Origin: Cellvibrionaceae bacterium
GTDB lineage: Bacteria > Pseudomonadota > Gammaproteobacteria > Pseudomonadales > Cellvibrionaceae
Reading direction: 5' to 3'
NCBI GenBank assembly: GCA_024707385.1
Contig: JANPZW010000015.1
Span: 496,001-560,000, forward strand
DNA: 64,000 nucleotides
Shown: positions 34,300-42,370 of the stretch, one piece after another
How positions within the stretch are numbered: the first letter of the stretch is position 1
Layout: every line of letters starts with the position of its first letter
Notes under the pieces: generated by a model
What the model was told of the DNA's origin: nothing
Database searches by the model: none
The model's input: only the letters and a program-made list of their open reading frames with translations
Program-made: the position numbers and the translations under genes

Positions 34300-35172
34300 A
34301 TGAGTTGGTTAGAAAAGATTGTCCCCAACGTGGTGCGTTCCGAGCGTCGCGGTGAAAGCAAAGTCCCAGAAGGGCTTTGGAAAAAATGTACCAAGTGTGA
34401 AGCTGTGCTTTACCGGCCGGAATTGGAAAAGAGTTTGGACGTCTGTCCCAAGTGCGATCACCACATGCGTATCGGTGCGCGTCGGCGCCTGGATATTTTT
34501 CTCGATGAGCAAGGGCGCGAAGAGATCGCGGCCGACGTGGTGCCGATCGATCGCCTCAAGTTCAAAGACGTCAAAAAATACAAGGAGCGTTTGACCTCAG
34601 CGCAGAAAACCACCGGCGAAAAAGACGCGTTGATCGCGATGAAAGGAACCGTCCATGGTATTCCGGTTGTCGTCACCGCCTTCGAGTTTGCCTTTCATGG
34701 CGGCTCCATGGGTTATGTGGTGGGCGAGCGTTTTACCCGTGCCGCCCAAGTGGCGCTGCGGGAGAAGCGCCCGCTGATCTGCTTTTCCGCTACTGGCGGA
34801 GCGCGTATGCAGGAAGCATTAATTTCCTTGATGCAGATGGCGAAAACCAGCGCGGTGATCGAGCGTTTGAAGCAGCAGGGTGTTCCCTATATTTCCGTTA
34901 TGACCGATCCGGTGTACGGCGGCGTCTCGGCTAGCCTTGCCCTTTTGGGCGACATCAATGCGGCCGAACCGGGTGCACGCGCTGGCTTTGCCGGCCCCGC
35001 GATTATCGAGCAGACGATTCGCCAGAAACTGCCCAAAGGATTTCAGCGTTCGGAGTTTCTCTTGGAGCACGGTGCCATCGATACCATCATTCACCGCCGG
35101 GATATGCGCGACCGCCTGGCTTCTCTGCTTGCCAAGCTGATGAAATTGCCCGCCGTCGAACAAACGGGCTGA
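34300..35172 (+). CDS. accD: Acetyl-CoA carboxylase carboxyltransferase beta subunit
   Basis: AccD with AccA transfers CO2 from carboxybiotin to acetyl-CoA, the first step of fatty acid synthesis. The 290 residues include the N-terminal zinc ribbon (CTKCEAVLY then CPKCDHHM) and the crotonase-like core with ICFSATGGARMQEALISLMQMAK and MTDPVYGGVSASLALLGD. ATG 34300 begins the standard MSWLEKI. folC starts 4 bases downstream. Confidence 0.96.
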   Translation: MSWLEKIVPNVVRSERRGESKVPEGLWKKCTKCEAVLYRPELEKSLDVCPKCDHHMRIGARRRLDIFLDEQGREEIAADVVPIDRLKFKDVKKYKERLTSAQKTTGEKDALIAMKGTVHGIPVVVTAFEFAFHGGSMGYVVGERFTRAAQVALREKRPLICFSATGGARMQEALISLMQMAKTSAVIERLKQQGVPYISVMTDPVYGGVSASLALLGDINAAEPGARAGFAGPAIIEQTIRQKLPKGFQRSEFLLEHGAIDTIIHRRDMRDRLASLLAKLMKLPAVEQTG

Positions 35173-35176
35173 GCTG

Positions 35177-36436
35177 GTGCGCTTCGAGCTTCTCGAAGAT
35201 TGGCTGCGGTGGCAGGAGAGCTGCCACCCAGTCGCCATAGACCTGGGATTGGAGCGAGTGAGCCAAGTGGCGCAACGGCTCGGCTTATTGCCTGCGACTA
35301 GCAAGGTCATCACCGTGGCCGGCACCAACGGCAAGGGAACCTGTGTTGCTGCTCTTGAAGCGCTGGTGCAGGATGCTGGCTTCACCTGTGGTGTCTATTC
35401 CTCCCCCCACATTCTTCGCTACAACGAACGCATTCGAATCAACGGCTATTTTGCTTCTGACGCTGACATTTGTCGTGCTTTCGCCGCGATTGACGAAGCG
35501 CGCGGTGATATCTCCCTGACCTATTTTGAATTCGGCACGCTGGCGGCTCTCTTTTTGTTCCACGAGGCTGGGTTGTCATATTGGGTGTTAGAGGTAGGGC
35601 TTGGTGGTCGTCTGGACGCCACCAATATTGTGGATGCGGACATCGCGGTTATCACTTCCATAGCGCTGGATCATACAGAATGGCTCGGCCCGGACCGCGA
35701 GAGCATCGGCAGAGAGAAAGCCGGTATCAGTCGCCCAGGGATTCCCTTGGTGTGTGCGGACTTTGATCCGCCGGCCTCGGTACTCGAAGTCGCGAAACAG
35801 CAGGGCTGCCAGCTTCTCCAAATCGGCGCCGATTTCGGCTTCTGTGAAAGCCCGCAAGGAACTGTTTTTTGGGTTAGGGATCTTCAGGGAGCGCCAATAT
35901 CCGTGCATTTGCCGCAACCAAGCTTGGCTGCGGCCATGCAGGTTGGGCGTTTATTGAATTTGTTCGTCGATCTGCCGGTGGCCGCGTTTGCACGCATTTC
36001 TCTGCCGGGCAGGCTTGAATATGTGGTCGTTGGAGGACGGTCGGTAATTCTGGATGTGGCGCATAATCCGGCGGCCTTTGCTTACCTGGCGCAGGGGTTG
36101 CGCAACCGCCATCCGGAAGAAAAATTTCTCATTGTAGTAGCCATGATGGCGGACAAGGATCTTGAAGAGCCCCTCGCGGCATTTGATGGCGTGGTGGAAT
36201 CTTGGCATCTGACGACCATTCCCGGGTTTGCCAGAGCCGCATCGACGGTGCAATTGCGGCAGGCTCTGCCGGGCGCCGCGCCGGCGCGGGAATTTGGCGC
36301 AGTTGCGGACGCTTTGCAGGCGGCGTTGCAGAGTGGATCCACGGCGCCGGTCCTGGTGACCGGTTCGTTTTACACAGTGGCGGATGCGAAGCGATTTTTG
36401 CTGCATCGGGAGACGGTAATTGAAACCCTTGGATGA
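35177..36436 (+). CDS. folC: Bifunctional folylpolyglutamate/dihydrofolate synthase
   Basis: FolC adds glutamate to dihydropteroate and to folates. The 419-residue Mur-ligase-fold protein has the P-loop TVAGTNGKGTCVAALE, VYSSPHILRYNERIRING, VGLGGRLDATN, and the C-terminal domain with LDVAHNPAAFAYL. The start is GTG 35177, just after accD. Its 3' end overlaps the SPOR gene by 17 bases, the standard accD-folC-dedD order. Confidence 0.95.
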   Translation: MRFELLEDWLRWQESCHPVAIDLGLERVSQVAQRLGLLPATSKVITVAGTNGKGTCVAALEALVQDAGFTCGVYSSPHILRYNERIRINGYFASDADICRAFAAIDEARGDISLTYFEFGTLAALFLFHEAGLSYWVLEVGLGGRLDATNIVDADIAVITSIALDHTEWLGPDRESIGREKAGISRPGIPLVCADFDPPASVLEVAKQQGCQLLQIGADFGFCESPQGTVFWVRDLQGAPISVHLPQPSLAAAMQVGRLLNLFVDLPVAAFARISLPGRLEYVVVGGRSVILDVAHNPAAFAYLAQGLRNRHPEEKFLIVVAMMADKDLEEPLAAFDGVVESWHLTTIPGFARAASTVQLRQALPGAAPAREFGAVADALQAALQSGSTAPVLVTGSFYTVADAKRFLLHRETVIETLG

Positions 36437-36950
36437 CGGGTTGAAGCAGAGGGTGGTGGGGGCTTTGGTTTTGCTGGCCCTCGCGGTGATTTTTCTGCCG
36501 GCGTTATTCGATCGCGACCCCATGGCGCCGGTCAACCGGGACTCCCAGATTCCCGCTGCGCCTCAAGTGCTCCGTGTGGAGATAGGGGCTCCTGTCGTAC
36601 CGGAGGACTCCTCGCCAGCGCCCGAGCCCGAGTTGATGTATGTACCGGAAATTGCCGATGAGGTTGGCGAGGTGCCGGAAACTCCCGGCATGACGCAAGA
36701 TGGGACCCCTAAGGCGTGGGTGTTACAGGTTGCCAGTTTTCGCCAGCGCGACCTTGCTGATACCTTGAGTCGCAAGCTCAATGACAAGGGCTATCCCGCT
36801 TATGTACGTGAGGTCCCTCATCCCGACGGTGTTCTCGTTCGTGTATTTGTCGGTCCGAAGTTGGATAAACAGGCTCTTCTGACGGTCAAAGCGGCGGTTG
36901 AAAAGGAGCTTGGGTTGCAGAGCATGGTGTTGCCTTTCAAGCCGGATTAG
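36420..36950 (+). CDS. SPOR-domain protein (DedD-like)
   Basis: The 176-residue protein has a short cytoplasmic start, one transmembrane segment (VVGALVLLALAVIFLPALF), a Pro/Glu-rich periplasmic linker and a C-terminal SPOR domain (AWVLQVASFRQRDLADTLSRK, VRVFVGPKLDKQAL). SPOR domains bind denuded peptidoglycan at the septum, and DedD is a cell-division protein, so a divisome role is likely. The start is a TTG at 36420 within folC. cvpA follows after 70 bases. Confidence 0.87.
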   Translation: MKPLDDGLKQRVVGALVLLALAVIFLPALFDRDPMAPVNRDSQIPAAPQVLRVEIGAPVVPEDSSPAPEPELMYVPEIADEVGEVPETPGMTQDGTPKAWVLQVASFRQRDLADTLSRKLNDKGYPAYVREVPHPDGVLVRVFVGPKLDKQALLTVKAAVEKELGLQSMVLPFKPD

Positions 36951-36961
36951 CGGTTAAGAGG

Positions 36962-36990
36962 TTCGCCTTTAGTAGCTCGTCTGTTAGAAT
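36962..36990 (+). promoter_or_regulatory. Possible sigma-70 promoter for cvpA-purF-metZ
   Basis: TTCGCC (36962-36967), a 17-base spacer and TAGAAT (36985-36990) lie 30 bases before cvpA. The -10 is good and the -35 weak. Confidence 0.38.
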
Positions 36991-37020
36991 TGCGCCTCTC
37001 CAAATTACCGGGTTTTTCTC

Positions 37021-37530
37021 GTGTCGTTTAACTGGGCTGATTGGGTCATTCTCGGCATTCTTGTGGTTTCCTGTCTGTTCGGTTTGATGCGGGGGTTGAT
37101 CAAAGAGGCTCTGTCTGTAGCCAACTGGATCATCGCCGTATTGATTGCTGTAGCGTATCGAGACCCATTGGCCTCTCTTTTGATCAACCAGATTGAAACT
37201 CCCTCAGTGCGGCAGATCGTCGCGTTCGGTTCTTTATTCATTGCCACGCTGATGGTAGGCGCTTTGGTCAACTATCTCATCGGTGAATTGGTCAAAATCA
37301 CCGGTCTTTCTGCCACGGATCGCGTTTTAGGCATGGTGTTCGGTTTATTGCGTGGGTTCGTTGTGGTGATGGCAATACTGCTGTTGATACCGCCCATTAT
37401 TTCCATAGATCAGGATCGATGGTGGACCGAGTCCGCCCTCATCCCGGATTTTCTCGCTTTTGAAGGTTGGGCGAGAAACTCCGCGGCAGACCTTACATCC
37501 TGGTTGCGTCAGTTGTTCAGTACGGGCTAA
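37021..37530 (+). CDS. cvpA: CvpA family membrane protein
   Basis: CvpA, named for colicin V production, is an inner-membrane protein of 169 residues linked to envelope stress tolerance. The N-terminus FNWADWVILGILVVSCLFGLMRGLIKE is the family signature, followed by three more hydrophobic segments and RVLGMVFGLLRGFVVVMAILL. The start is GTG 37021. It is followed by purF after 19 bases, as in most gammaproteobacteria. Confidence 0.92.
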   Translation: MSFNWADWVILGILVVSCLFGLMRGLIKEALSVANWIIAVLIAVAYRDPLASLLINQIETPSVRQIVAFGSLFIATLMVGALVNYLIGELVKITGLSATDRVLGMVFGLLRGFVVVMAILLLIPPIISIDQDRWWTESALIPDFLAFEGWARNSAADLTSWLRQLFSTG

Positions 37531-37549
37531 TCCGAGAGGAAGATTTTTT

Positions 37550-39073
37550 ATGTGCGGCATTGTAGGTATGGTTGGTAAGAGCAATGTGAATGTGGCGCTG
37601 TATGACGCCCTGACAATGCTCCAGCATCGTGGGCAGGATGCCGCCGGAATCATGACCTGCCACAACGGCAAGATGGCGCAACAGAAAGCCGTCGGCCTGG
37701 TGCAGGACGTGTTTCGCACCCGCCATATGCAGCGCTTGGTTGGCAATATGGGCATCGGCCATGTGCGTTATCCAACAGCCGGTAGTTCCGGCCCCGCGCT
37801 GGCACAACCTTTTTATGTGAATTCGCCTTACGGCATCGCCCTGGCTCACAACGGCAATCTCACCAATACGGAGAGTTTGAGCAAGGACCTGTTTCTGGCT
37901 GATCTGCGCCACGTCAATACGGATTCAGACTCCGAAGTTCTGCTTAACGTATTCGCCCACGAACTGCAATTGCAGGGGAAGCTTCGGCCGACGTCGGATG
38001 ACATCTTCAAAGCGGTGGAGGGCGTGCACAAGCGCGTTCGCGGTGGCTACTCGGTCGTCGCTATGATTGCCAGCTACGGTGTGCTGGCGTTTCGCGACCC
38101 TAACGGCATTCGGCCGCTGGTGTTCGGCGAGCGCATGAGCGAAAACGGCAGGGAATACATGATCGCGTCGGAAAGTGTTGCTCTGGATGTGCTCGGATTT
38201 AAGCTCCTGAGGGATGTTGCACCGGGCGAAGCACTTTTTATCAATGTCGATGGCGAGCTGTTCACCCGCCAGTGCGCCGAACATACCCAGCTCAGTCCGT
38301 GTATTTTCGAGCATGTTTATTTCGCCCGTCCGGACTCCATCATGGACGGCGTTTCGGTTTATAAGGCGCGGTTGCGTCAGGGTGAACGGCTGGCGGAAAA
38401 AATTCTCGCCCTCCGCCCCGATCACGAAATCGATGTGGTGATTCCAATCCCGGACAGCAGTCGTGTGGCCGGTCAGGCCCTGGCGCAGAAACTGGGCGTG
38501 AAATTTCGCGAAGGTCTGGTGAAAAACCGCTATATAGGCCGCACGTTTATCATGCCGGGCCAGCAGCAGCGCAAAAAATCCGTACGTCAGAAATTGAATG
38601 CCATTGATCTGGAGTTCCGCGGCAAAAATGTGATGCTGGTGGACGACTCGATAGTGCGCGGCACCACCTGTCAGCAGATCATTCAGATGGCGCGCGACGC
38701 GGGTGCGAAAAAGGTCTTTTTCGCCTCTGCGGCCCCGGAAGTGAAATACCCCAATGTATACGGCATCGATATGCCCTCCGCGAGTGAGCTGATTGCTCAT
38801 GGGCGCACCGTCGAGCAGGTGGCTGACGCCATAGGTGCGGATTGGTTGGTGTATCAGGACATTGAGGATCTGATCGCCGCTTCGGCTGAGGGGAACCCGG
38901 AAATTCCCCGCTTTGATTGCGCTGTATTCGACGGCGATTACGTCACCGGCGACGTTAATGAGGAATATCTGCGCAAACTCGAAGCAATGCGCAATGACCT
39001 GGCCAAGTCGCAAAGGGCGGACGGCAAAATGTCGTCCAGCCAGAATTCGATCGTTGGCATTCATAATTCATAA
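37550..39073 (+). CDS. purF: Amidophosphoribosyltransferase
   Basis: PurF makes 5-phosphoribosylamine from PRPP and glutamine, the first step of purine synthesis. The N-terminal nucleophile Cys follows the start Met (MCGIVGMVG), LQHRGQDAAGIMT and AHNGNLTNTESL belong to the glutaminase domain, and VDDSIVRGTTCQQI is the PRPP-binding loop. The length of 507 is normal. ATG 37550 is fixed by the Cys at position 2, with GAGGAAG upstream. Confidence 0.97.
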   Translation: MCGIVGMVGKSNVNVALYDALTMLQHRGQDAAGIMTCHNGKMAQQKAVGLVQDVFRTRHMQRLVGNMGIGHVRYPTAGSSGPALAQPFYVNSPYGIALAHNGNLTNTESLSKDLFLADLRHVNTDSDSEVLLNVFAHELQLQGKLRPTSDDIFKAVEGVHKRVRGGYSVVAMIASYGVLAFRDPNGIRPLVFGERMSENGREYMIASESVALDVLGFKLLRDVAPGEALFINVDGELFTRQCAEHTQLSPCIFEHVYFARPDSIMDGVSVYKARLRQGERLAEKILALRPDHEIDVVIPIPDSSRVAGQALAQKLGVKFREGLVKNRYIGRTFIMPGQQQRKKSVRQKLNAIDLEFRGKNVMLVDDSIVRGTTCQQIIQMARDAGAKKVFFASAAPEVKYPNVYGIDMPSASELIAHGRTVEQVADAIGADWLVYQDIEDLIAASAEGNPEIPRFDCAVFDGDYVTGDVNEEYLRKLEAMRNDLAKSQRADGKMSSSQNSIVGIHNS

Positions 39074-39088
39074 GCGGACAGGTGAGAG

Positions 39089-40279
39089 ATGAGCGACGAT
39101 TTTCTGGAAGATGCCGGACTCGATACCTTGGCGATACGCGCAGGAATTCAGCGCACCCACGAGGGTGAGCATAGCGAACCGATTTTCACCACTTCCAGCT
39201 ACGTGTTCAGCTCTGCCGCAGAGGCTGCGGCGCGCTTCGCGGGCAATAGCCCGGGCAACGTCTATTCCCGTTACACAAATCCCAGCGTCCGCTTATTTCA
39301 AGAGCGCATTGCCGCGTTGGAAGGCGCGGAAGCAGCTGTGGCTACCGCTTCCGGAATGGCGGCAATTCTCAGTACCTGCATGGCGCATCTGCAGAGCGGT
39401 GATCATATTGTCTGCTCGCGCAGCGTTTTTGGTACCACCACAGTATTGTTCACGCGTTATATGGAAAAATTCGGCGTGAGTGTCAGTCTTGTGCCTCTCA
39501 CGGATCTTGAGGCTTGGCGCGCGGCAATCCGCCCTCGTACCAAATTGCTTTTTGTTGAAACCCCGTCCAATCCGCTTTGCGAGATTGCCGATATAGCCTC
39601 TCTTGCGAGAATCGCGCGGGACGCGGGCAGCTACCTGGTGGTAGACAACTGTTTCTGCACTCCGGCGTTGCAGCGTCCGCTGGAGCTGGGTGCCGATCTG
39701 GTCATTCATTCCGCCACCAAATATCTGGACGGGCAGGGGCGCTGTCTGGGCGGGGCGGTGGTCGGTCGTTTTGATCTGGTTGATCCAATTCTGGGCTTCG
39801 TGCGCACCTGCGGTCCGAGCATGAGCCCTTTCAATGCCTGGGTATTCTCCAAAGGTTTGGAAACATTGCGCCTCAGAATGGACGCCCATTCCGCAAGCGC
39901 GCTGGAACTCGCACATTTCCTGGCGGAGCGGTCGGAAGTTGAGAATGTCTTTTACGCCGGGCTGCCGCAACATCCGGGGTATGAGCTTGCGAAGGCGCAA
40001 CAGCGCGCGTTCGGCGGTGTGCTCTCGTTTCGTGTCAAAGGCGACAAGGCTGCGGCGTGGCGCTTTATCGACGCAATGAAAATCATGTCTCTGACAGCAA
40101 ATCTCGGTGATGTCAAAACCACCATCGTGCATCCTGCGACCACCACGCACGGACGTTTAAGTCCTGAGGAAAAAGCGGCCGCTGGCATCACTGATAATCT
40201 CATCCGCATAGCCGTGGGCCTGGAAGATCTCACCGATCTCAAAAAAGACCTGCAGCGAGGCTTTGCGGCATTGGGTTGA
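39089..40279 (+). CDS. metZ: O-succinylhomoserine sulfhydrylase
   Basis: MetZ makes homocysteine directly from O-succinylhomoserine and sulfide with pyridoxal phosphate. The 396-residue protein has YSRYTNPSVRLFQERIAALE, VETPSNPLCEIADI, and the PLP lysine in SATKYLDGQGRCLGG. Its place after purF is the Pseudomonas arrangement and favours metZ over metB/metC, whose sequences are closely related. With cysI and cysM in the same window, it connects sulfide to methionine. Confidence 0.93.
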   Translation: MSDDFLEDAGLDTLAIRAGIQRTHEGEHSEPIFTTSSYVFSSAAEAAARFAGNSPGNVYSRYTNPSVRLFQERIAALEGAEAAVATASGMAAILSTCMAHLQSGDHIVCSRSVFGTTTVLFTRYMEKFGVSVSLVPLTDLEAWRAAIRPRTKLLFVETPSNPLCEIADIASLARIARDAGSYLVVDNCFCTPALQRPLELGADLVIHSATKYLDGQGRCLGGAVVGRFDLVDPILGFVRTCGPSMSPFNAWVFSKGLETLRLRMDAHSASALELAHFLAERSEVENVFYAGLPQHPGYELAKAQQRAFGGVLSFRVKGDKAAAWRFIDAMKIMSLTANLGDVKTTIVHPATTTHGRLSPEEKAAAGITDNLIRIAVGLEDLTDLKKDLQRGFAALG

Positions 40280-40434
40280 CCCATCGGTTGTAAAACAGGG
40301 CTTCGGCGCGCAGAGCCGATTTGTTGCACTATCCTTAGTGTGGCCGTCATTGAATCAATCCGGTTGAACCAAAAACGGTTGGGGGAGACGAAGAGTCACC
40401 TCAGCCCGGCCAAACGACGCCCTAATCAATCGAA

Positions 40435-40467
40435 TCCCCGCGCGGATAACAGCAATAACGGCGGGGA
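40435..40467 (+). other. Inverted repeat just upstream of the moxR ribosome-binding site
   Basis: TCCCCGC (40435-40441) and GCGGGGA (40461-40467) can pair around a 19-base loop. The AGGA Shine-Dalgarno begins 6 bases later. No function is known; the 200 bases after metZ hold no other clear element. Confidence 0.35.
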
Positions 40468-40481
40468 ATTTCAGGAATCCA

Positions 40482-41387
40482 ATGAGTTCTGTCATCAATC
40501 TTCTTATTGAGAATATCGGCCAGATTTTGCTGGGCAAGGACCGCCAGGTCCGTTTGGCGCTGGCGTGTCTGTTGGCGAGAGGTCATTTGCTGATTGAAGA
40601 TCTCCCAGGTATGGGCAAAACCACGCTGGCGCAATGTCTCGCAGCAGTGTTGGGATTGAAATATGACCGAGTGCAATTTACCAGCGATCTGCTGCCTTCC
40701 GACATTCTGGGGGTTTCAATATTTGATAAGGGGCTGAATGCTTTCAGCTTCCACCCAGGACCGGTTTTCACACAGCTTTTATTGGCGGACGAGATCAACC
40801 GCACCACGCCTAAAACCCAGAGCGCGCTACTCGAGGCGATGGAGGAGGGCCAGGTGACCATCGACGGCGAAACCCGCGTTTTGCCGCAACCGTTTTTCGT
40901 TATAGCGACGCAGAACCCTATACATCAGTCCGGTACTTTTCCGCTGCCGGAATCCCAGCTGGATCGCTTTCTGATGCGTATTACGCTCGGCTATCCAAGC
41001 GCCGCCTCCGAGCGGCTTCTCCTCAAAGGTGAGGATCCTCGGATCAATCTCAAGAAAATTCAGCCTCTGATCGGTATACCTGAGTTGATGGAATTGCAAC
41101 GGCAGGTTAACGCGGTCAAAGCAAGTGATGCGGTGATCGACTATCTGCAGCGATTGGTGGAACGCACCCGGCGCGACAGTCACTTTGCCTATGGACTTTC
41201 ACCGCGCGGCGCCATGGCCTGGCTGCGCGCGGGAAAATCCTGGGCTTTGATCCAGGGCAGGGAATATCTAGTTCCGGAAGATCTGCAGGCGGTAATGGGC
41301 GCGGTAGTGGGGCACCGGATTCACGGTCGCGAAAAAGTCGAGGATTTGCTGGATCATCTGCTGACGAGCGTCGATGTTATGGCGTGA
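40482..41387 (+). CDS. MoxR-type AAA+ ATPase
   Basis: The 301-residue AAA_3 protein has Walker A in EDLPGMGKTTLAQ, Walker B in LLADEINRTTPKTQSALLEAMEE, sensor 1 in FVIATQNPIHQSGTFPLPESQLDRF, and a C-terminal lid. MoxR ATPases act as chaperone-like remodelers for partner proteins, often encoded next to DUF58 and transglutaminase genes as here. The three genes overlap by a few bases. The client is unknown. Confidence 0.9.
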   Translation: MSSVINLLIENIGQILLGKDRQVRLALACLLARGHLLIEDLPGMGKTTLAQCLAAVLGLKYDRVQFTSDLLPSDILGVSIFDKGLNAFSFHPGPVFTQLLLADEINRTTPKTQSALLEAMEEGQVTIDGETRVLPQPFFVIATQNPIHQSGTFPLPESQLDRFLMRITLGYPSAASERLLLKGEDPRINLKKIQPLIGIPELMELQRQVNAVKASDAVIDYLQRLVERTRRDSHFAYGLSPRGAMAWLRAGKSWALIQGREYLVPEDLQAVMGAVVGHRIHGREKVEDLLDHLLTSVDVMA

Positions 41388-41392
41388 GATTT

Positions 41393-42370
41393 ATGCGGAG
41401 CGGATTGGCCTTTTTCAAAAATATTTTCCGCCGGCGTTTTTTTCACTGGATTGATAAACGACGCCCACCGGCAACACGGCATTTTCTGTATCGAAAAAAT
41501 CTCTATATCTTCCCGTCCATCACCGGGTTTGCGTATTTGATTCTGGTTGTTGTCATCTGGTTACTGGGCACCAATTATCAGAACAATTTGATTCTCGCTT
41601 TGGCGTACATGCAAATCAGCGTGTTCGTTCTCACTATTCTCAACACCTACAACAATATGGCGGGATTGCGCGTCGAATTTATCGGTGCCGAAGAAGGATT
41701 TGTCGGTGAGCGAATCGCTTTCCGCTTTCTTTTTGTCCCGACTAGTAGGCGCGGTGCGAATTATGTGATGGTTCAGTGGCTCGATTCGCCGAGCGTTATT
41801 CTGGATTTTGAGCCGGAGCGAGAGCATCTCGAAAATATTTACGCCGAGGCAACAAAAAGAGGGTGGTTGCGCCCGCGGCGTCTGCTGTTGGAAAGCACCT
41901 TCCCCATGGGTTTGTTGCGCTGTTGGACCTGGCTCAACATTGATGCATCGACACTGGTTTATCCTGAACCCATGGCCTGTGATCTTCCCACTGGCACGCC
42001 AGCGTCGGAAGAAGACGGTGGCAGTCACCAGCGTTCTAATGCCGGCGATGAATTCTCCGGCTTCCGTGCATACAGACCGGGCGACTCACCTCGGCGCATT
42101 GCCTGGAAACAATTTGCCCGCGACCGCGGTTTGTGGAGCAAGGAATACAGCGAATCCATCACATCGCAAACCTGGTTGCAATGGTCCGATTTCTTTCTTG
42201 GTGATGCAGAACTGGCGCTTTCGCACCTCTGTTTCTGGGTCGAGAAATTCAGCGAGCAGGAACAGATATTCGGCTTGAGGCTCCCGGGAATCGAATTGCC
42301 CCCCGACGCTGGTCAGCAGCATAGAAAAGCCGCGCTGCGAGCCTTGGCTTCCTTTGAAGTCGCCCCATGA
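41393..42370 (+). CDS. DUF58 membrane protein
   Basis: This protein of about 325 residues has a basic N-terminus, two transmembrane segments (FPSITGFAYLILVVVIWLLG; LALAYMQISVFVLTILNTY) and a DUF58 domain with FSGFRAYRPGDSPRRIAWKQFAR, the family signature. GTG 41384, overlapping the moxR stop, is an alternative start. DUF58 proteins are usual partners of MoxR ATPases, but their biochemical role is not established. The stop overlaps the tgpA start by 4 bases. Confidence 0.85.
   Translation: MRSGLAFFKNIFRRRFFHWIDKRRPPATRHFLYRKNLYIFPSITGFAYLILVVVIWLLGTNYQNNLILALAYMQISVFVLTILNTYNNMAGLRVEFIGAEEGFVGERIAFRFLFVPTSRRGANYVMVQWLDSPSVILDFEPEREHLENIYAEATKRGWLRPRRLLLESTFPMGLLRCWTWLNIDASTLVYPEPMACDLPTGTPASEEDGGSHQRSNAGDEFSGFRAYRPGDSPRRIAWKQFARDRGLWSKEYSESITSQTWLQWSDFFLGDAELALSHLCFWVEKFSEQEQIFGLRLPGIELPPDAGQQHRKAALRALASFEVAP

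Noticed and set aside
37925..39064. A 379-codon minus-strand frame opposite purF
   Set aside because: purF is unmistakable; the opposite frame has no family features.
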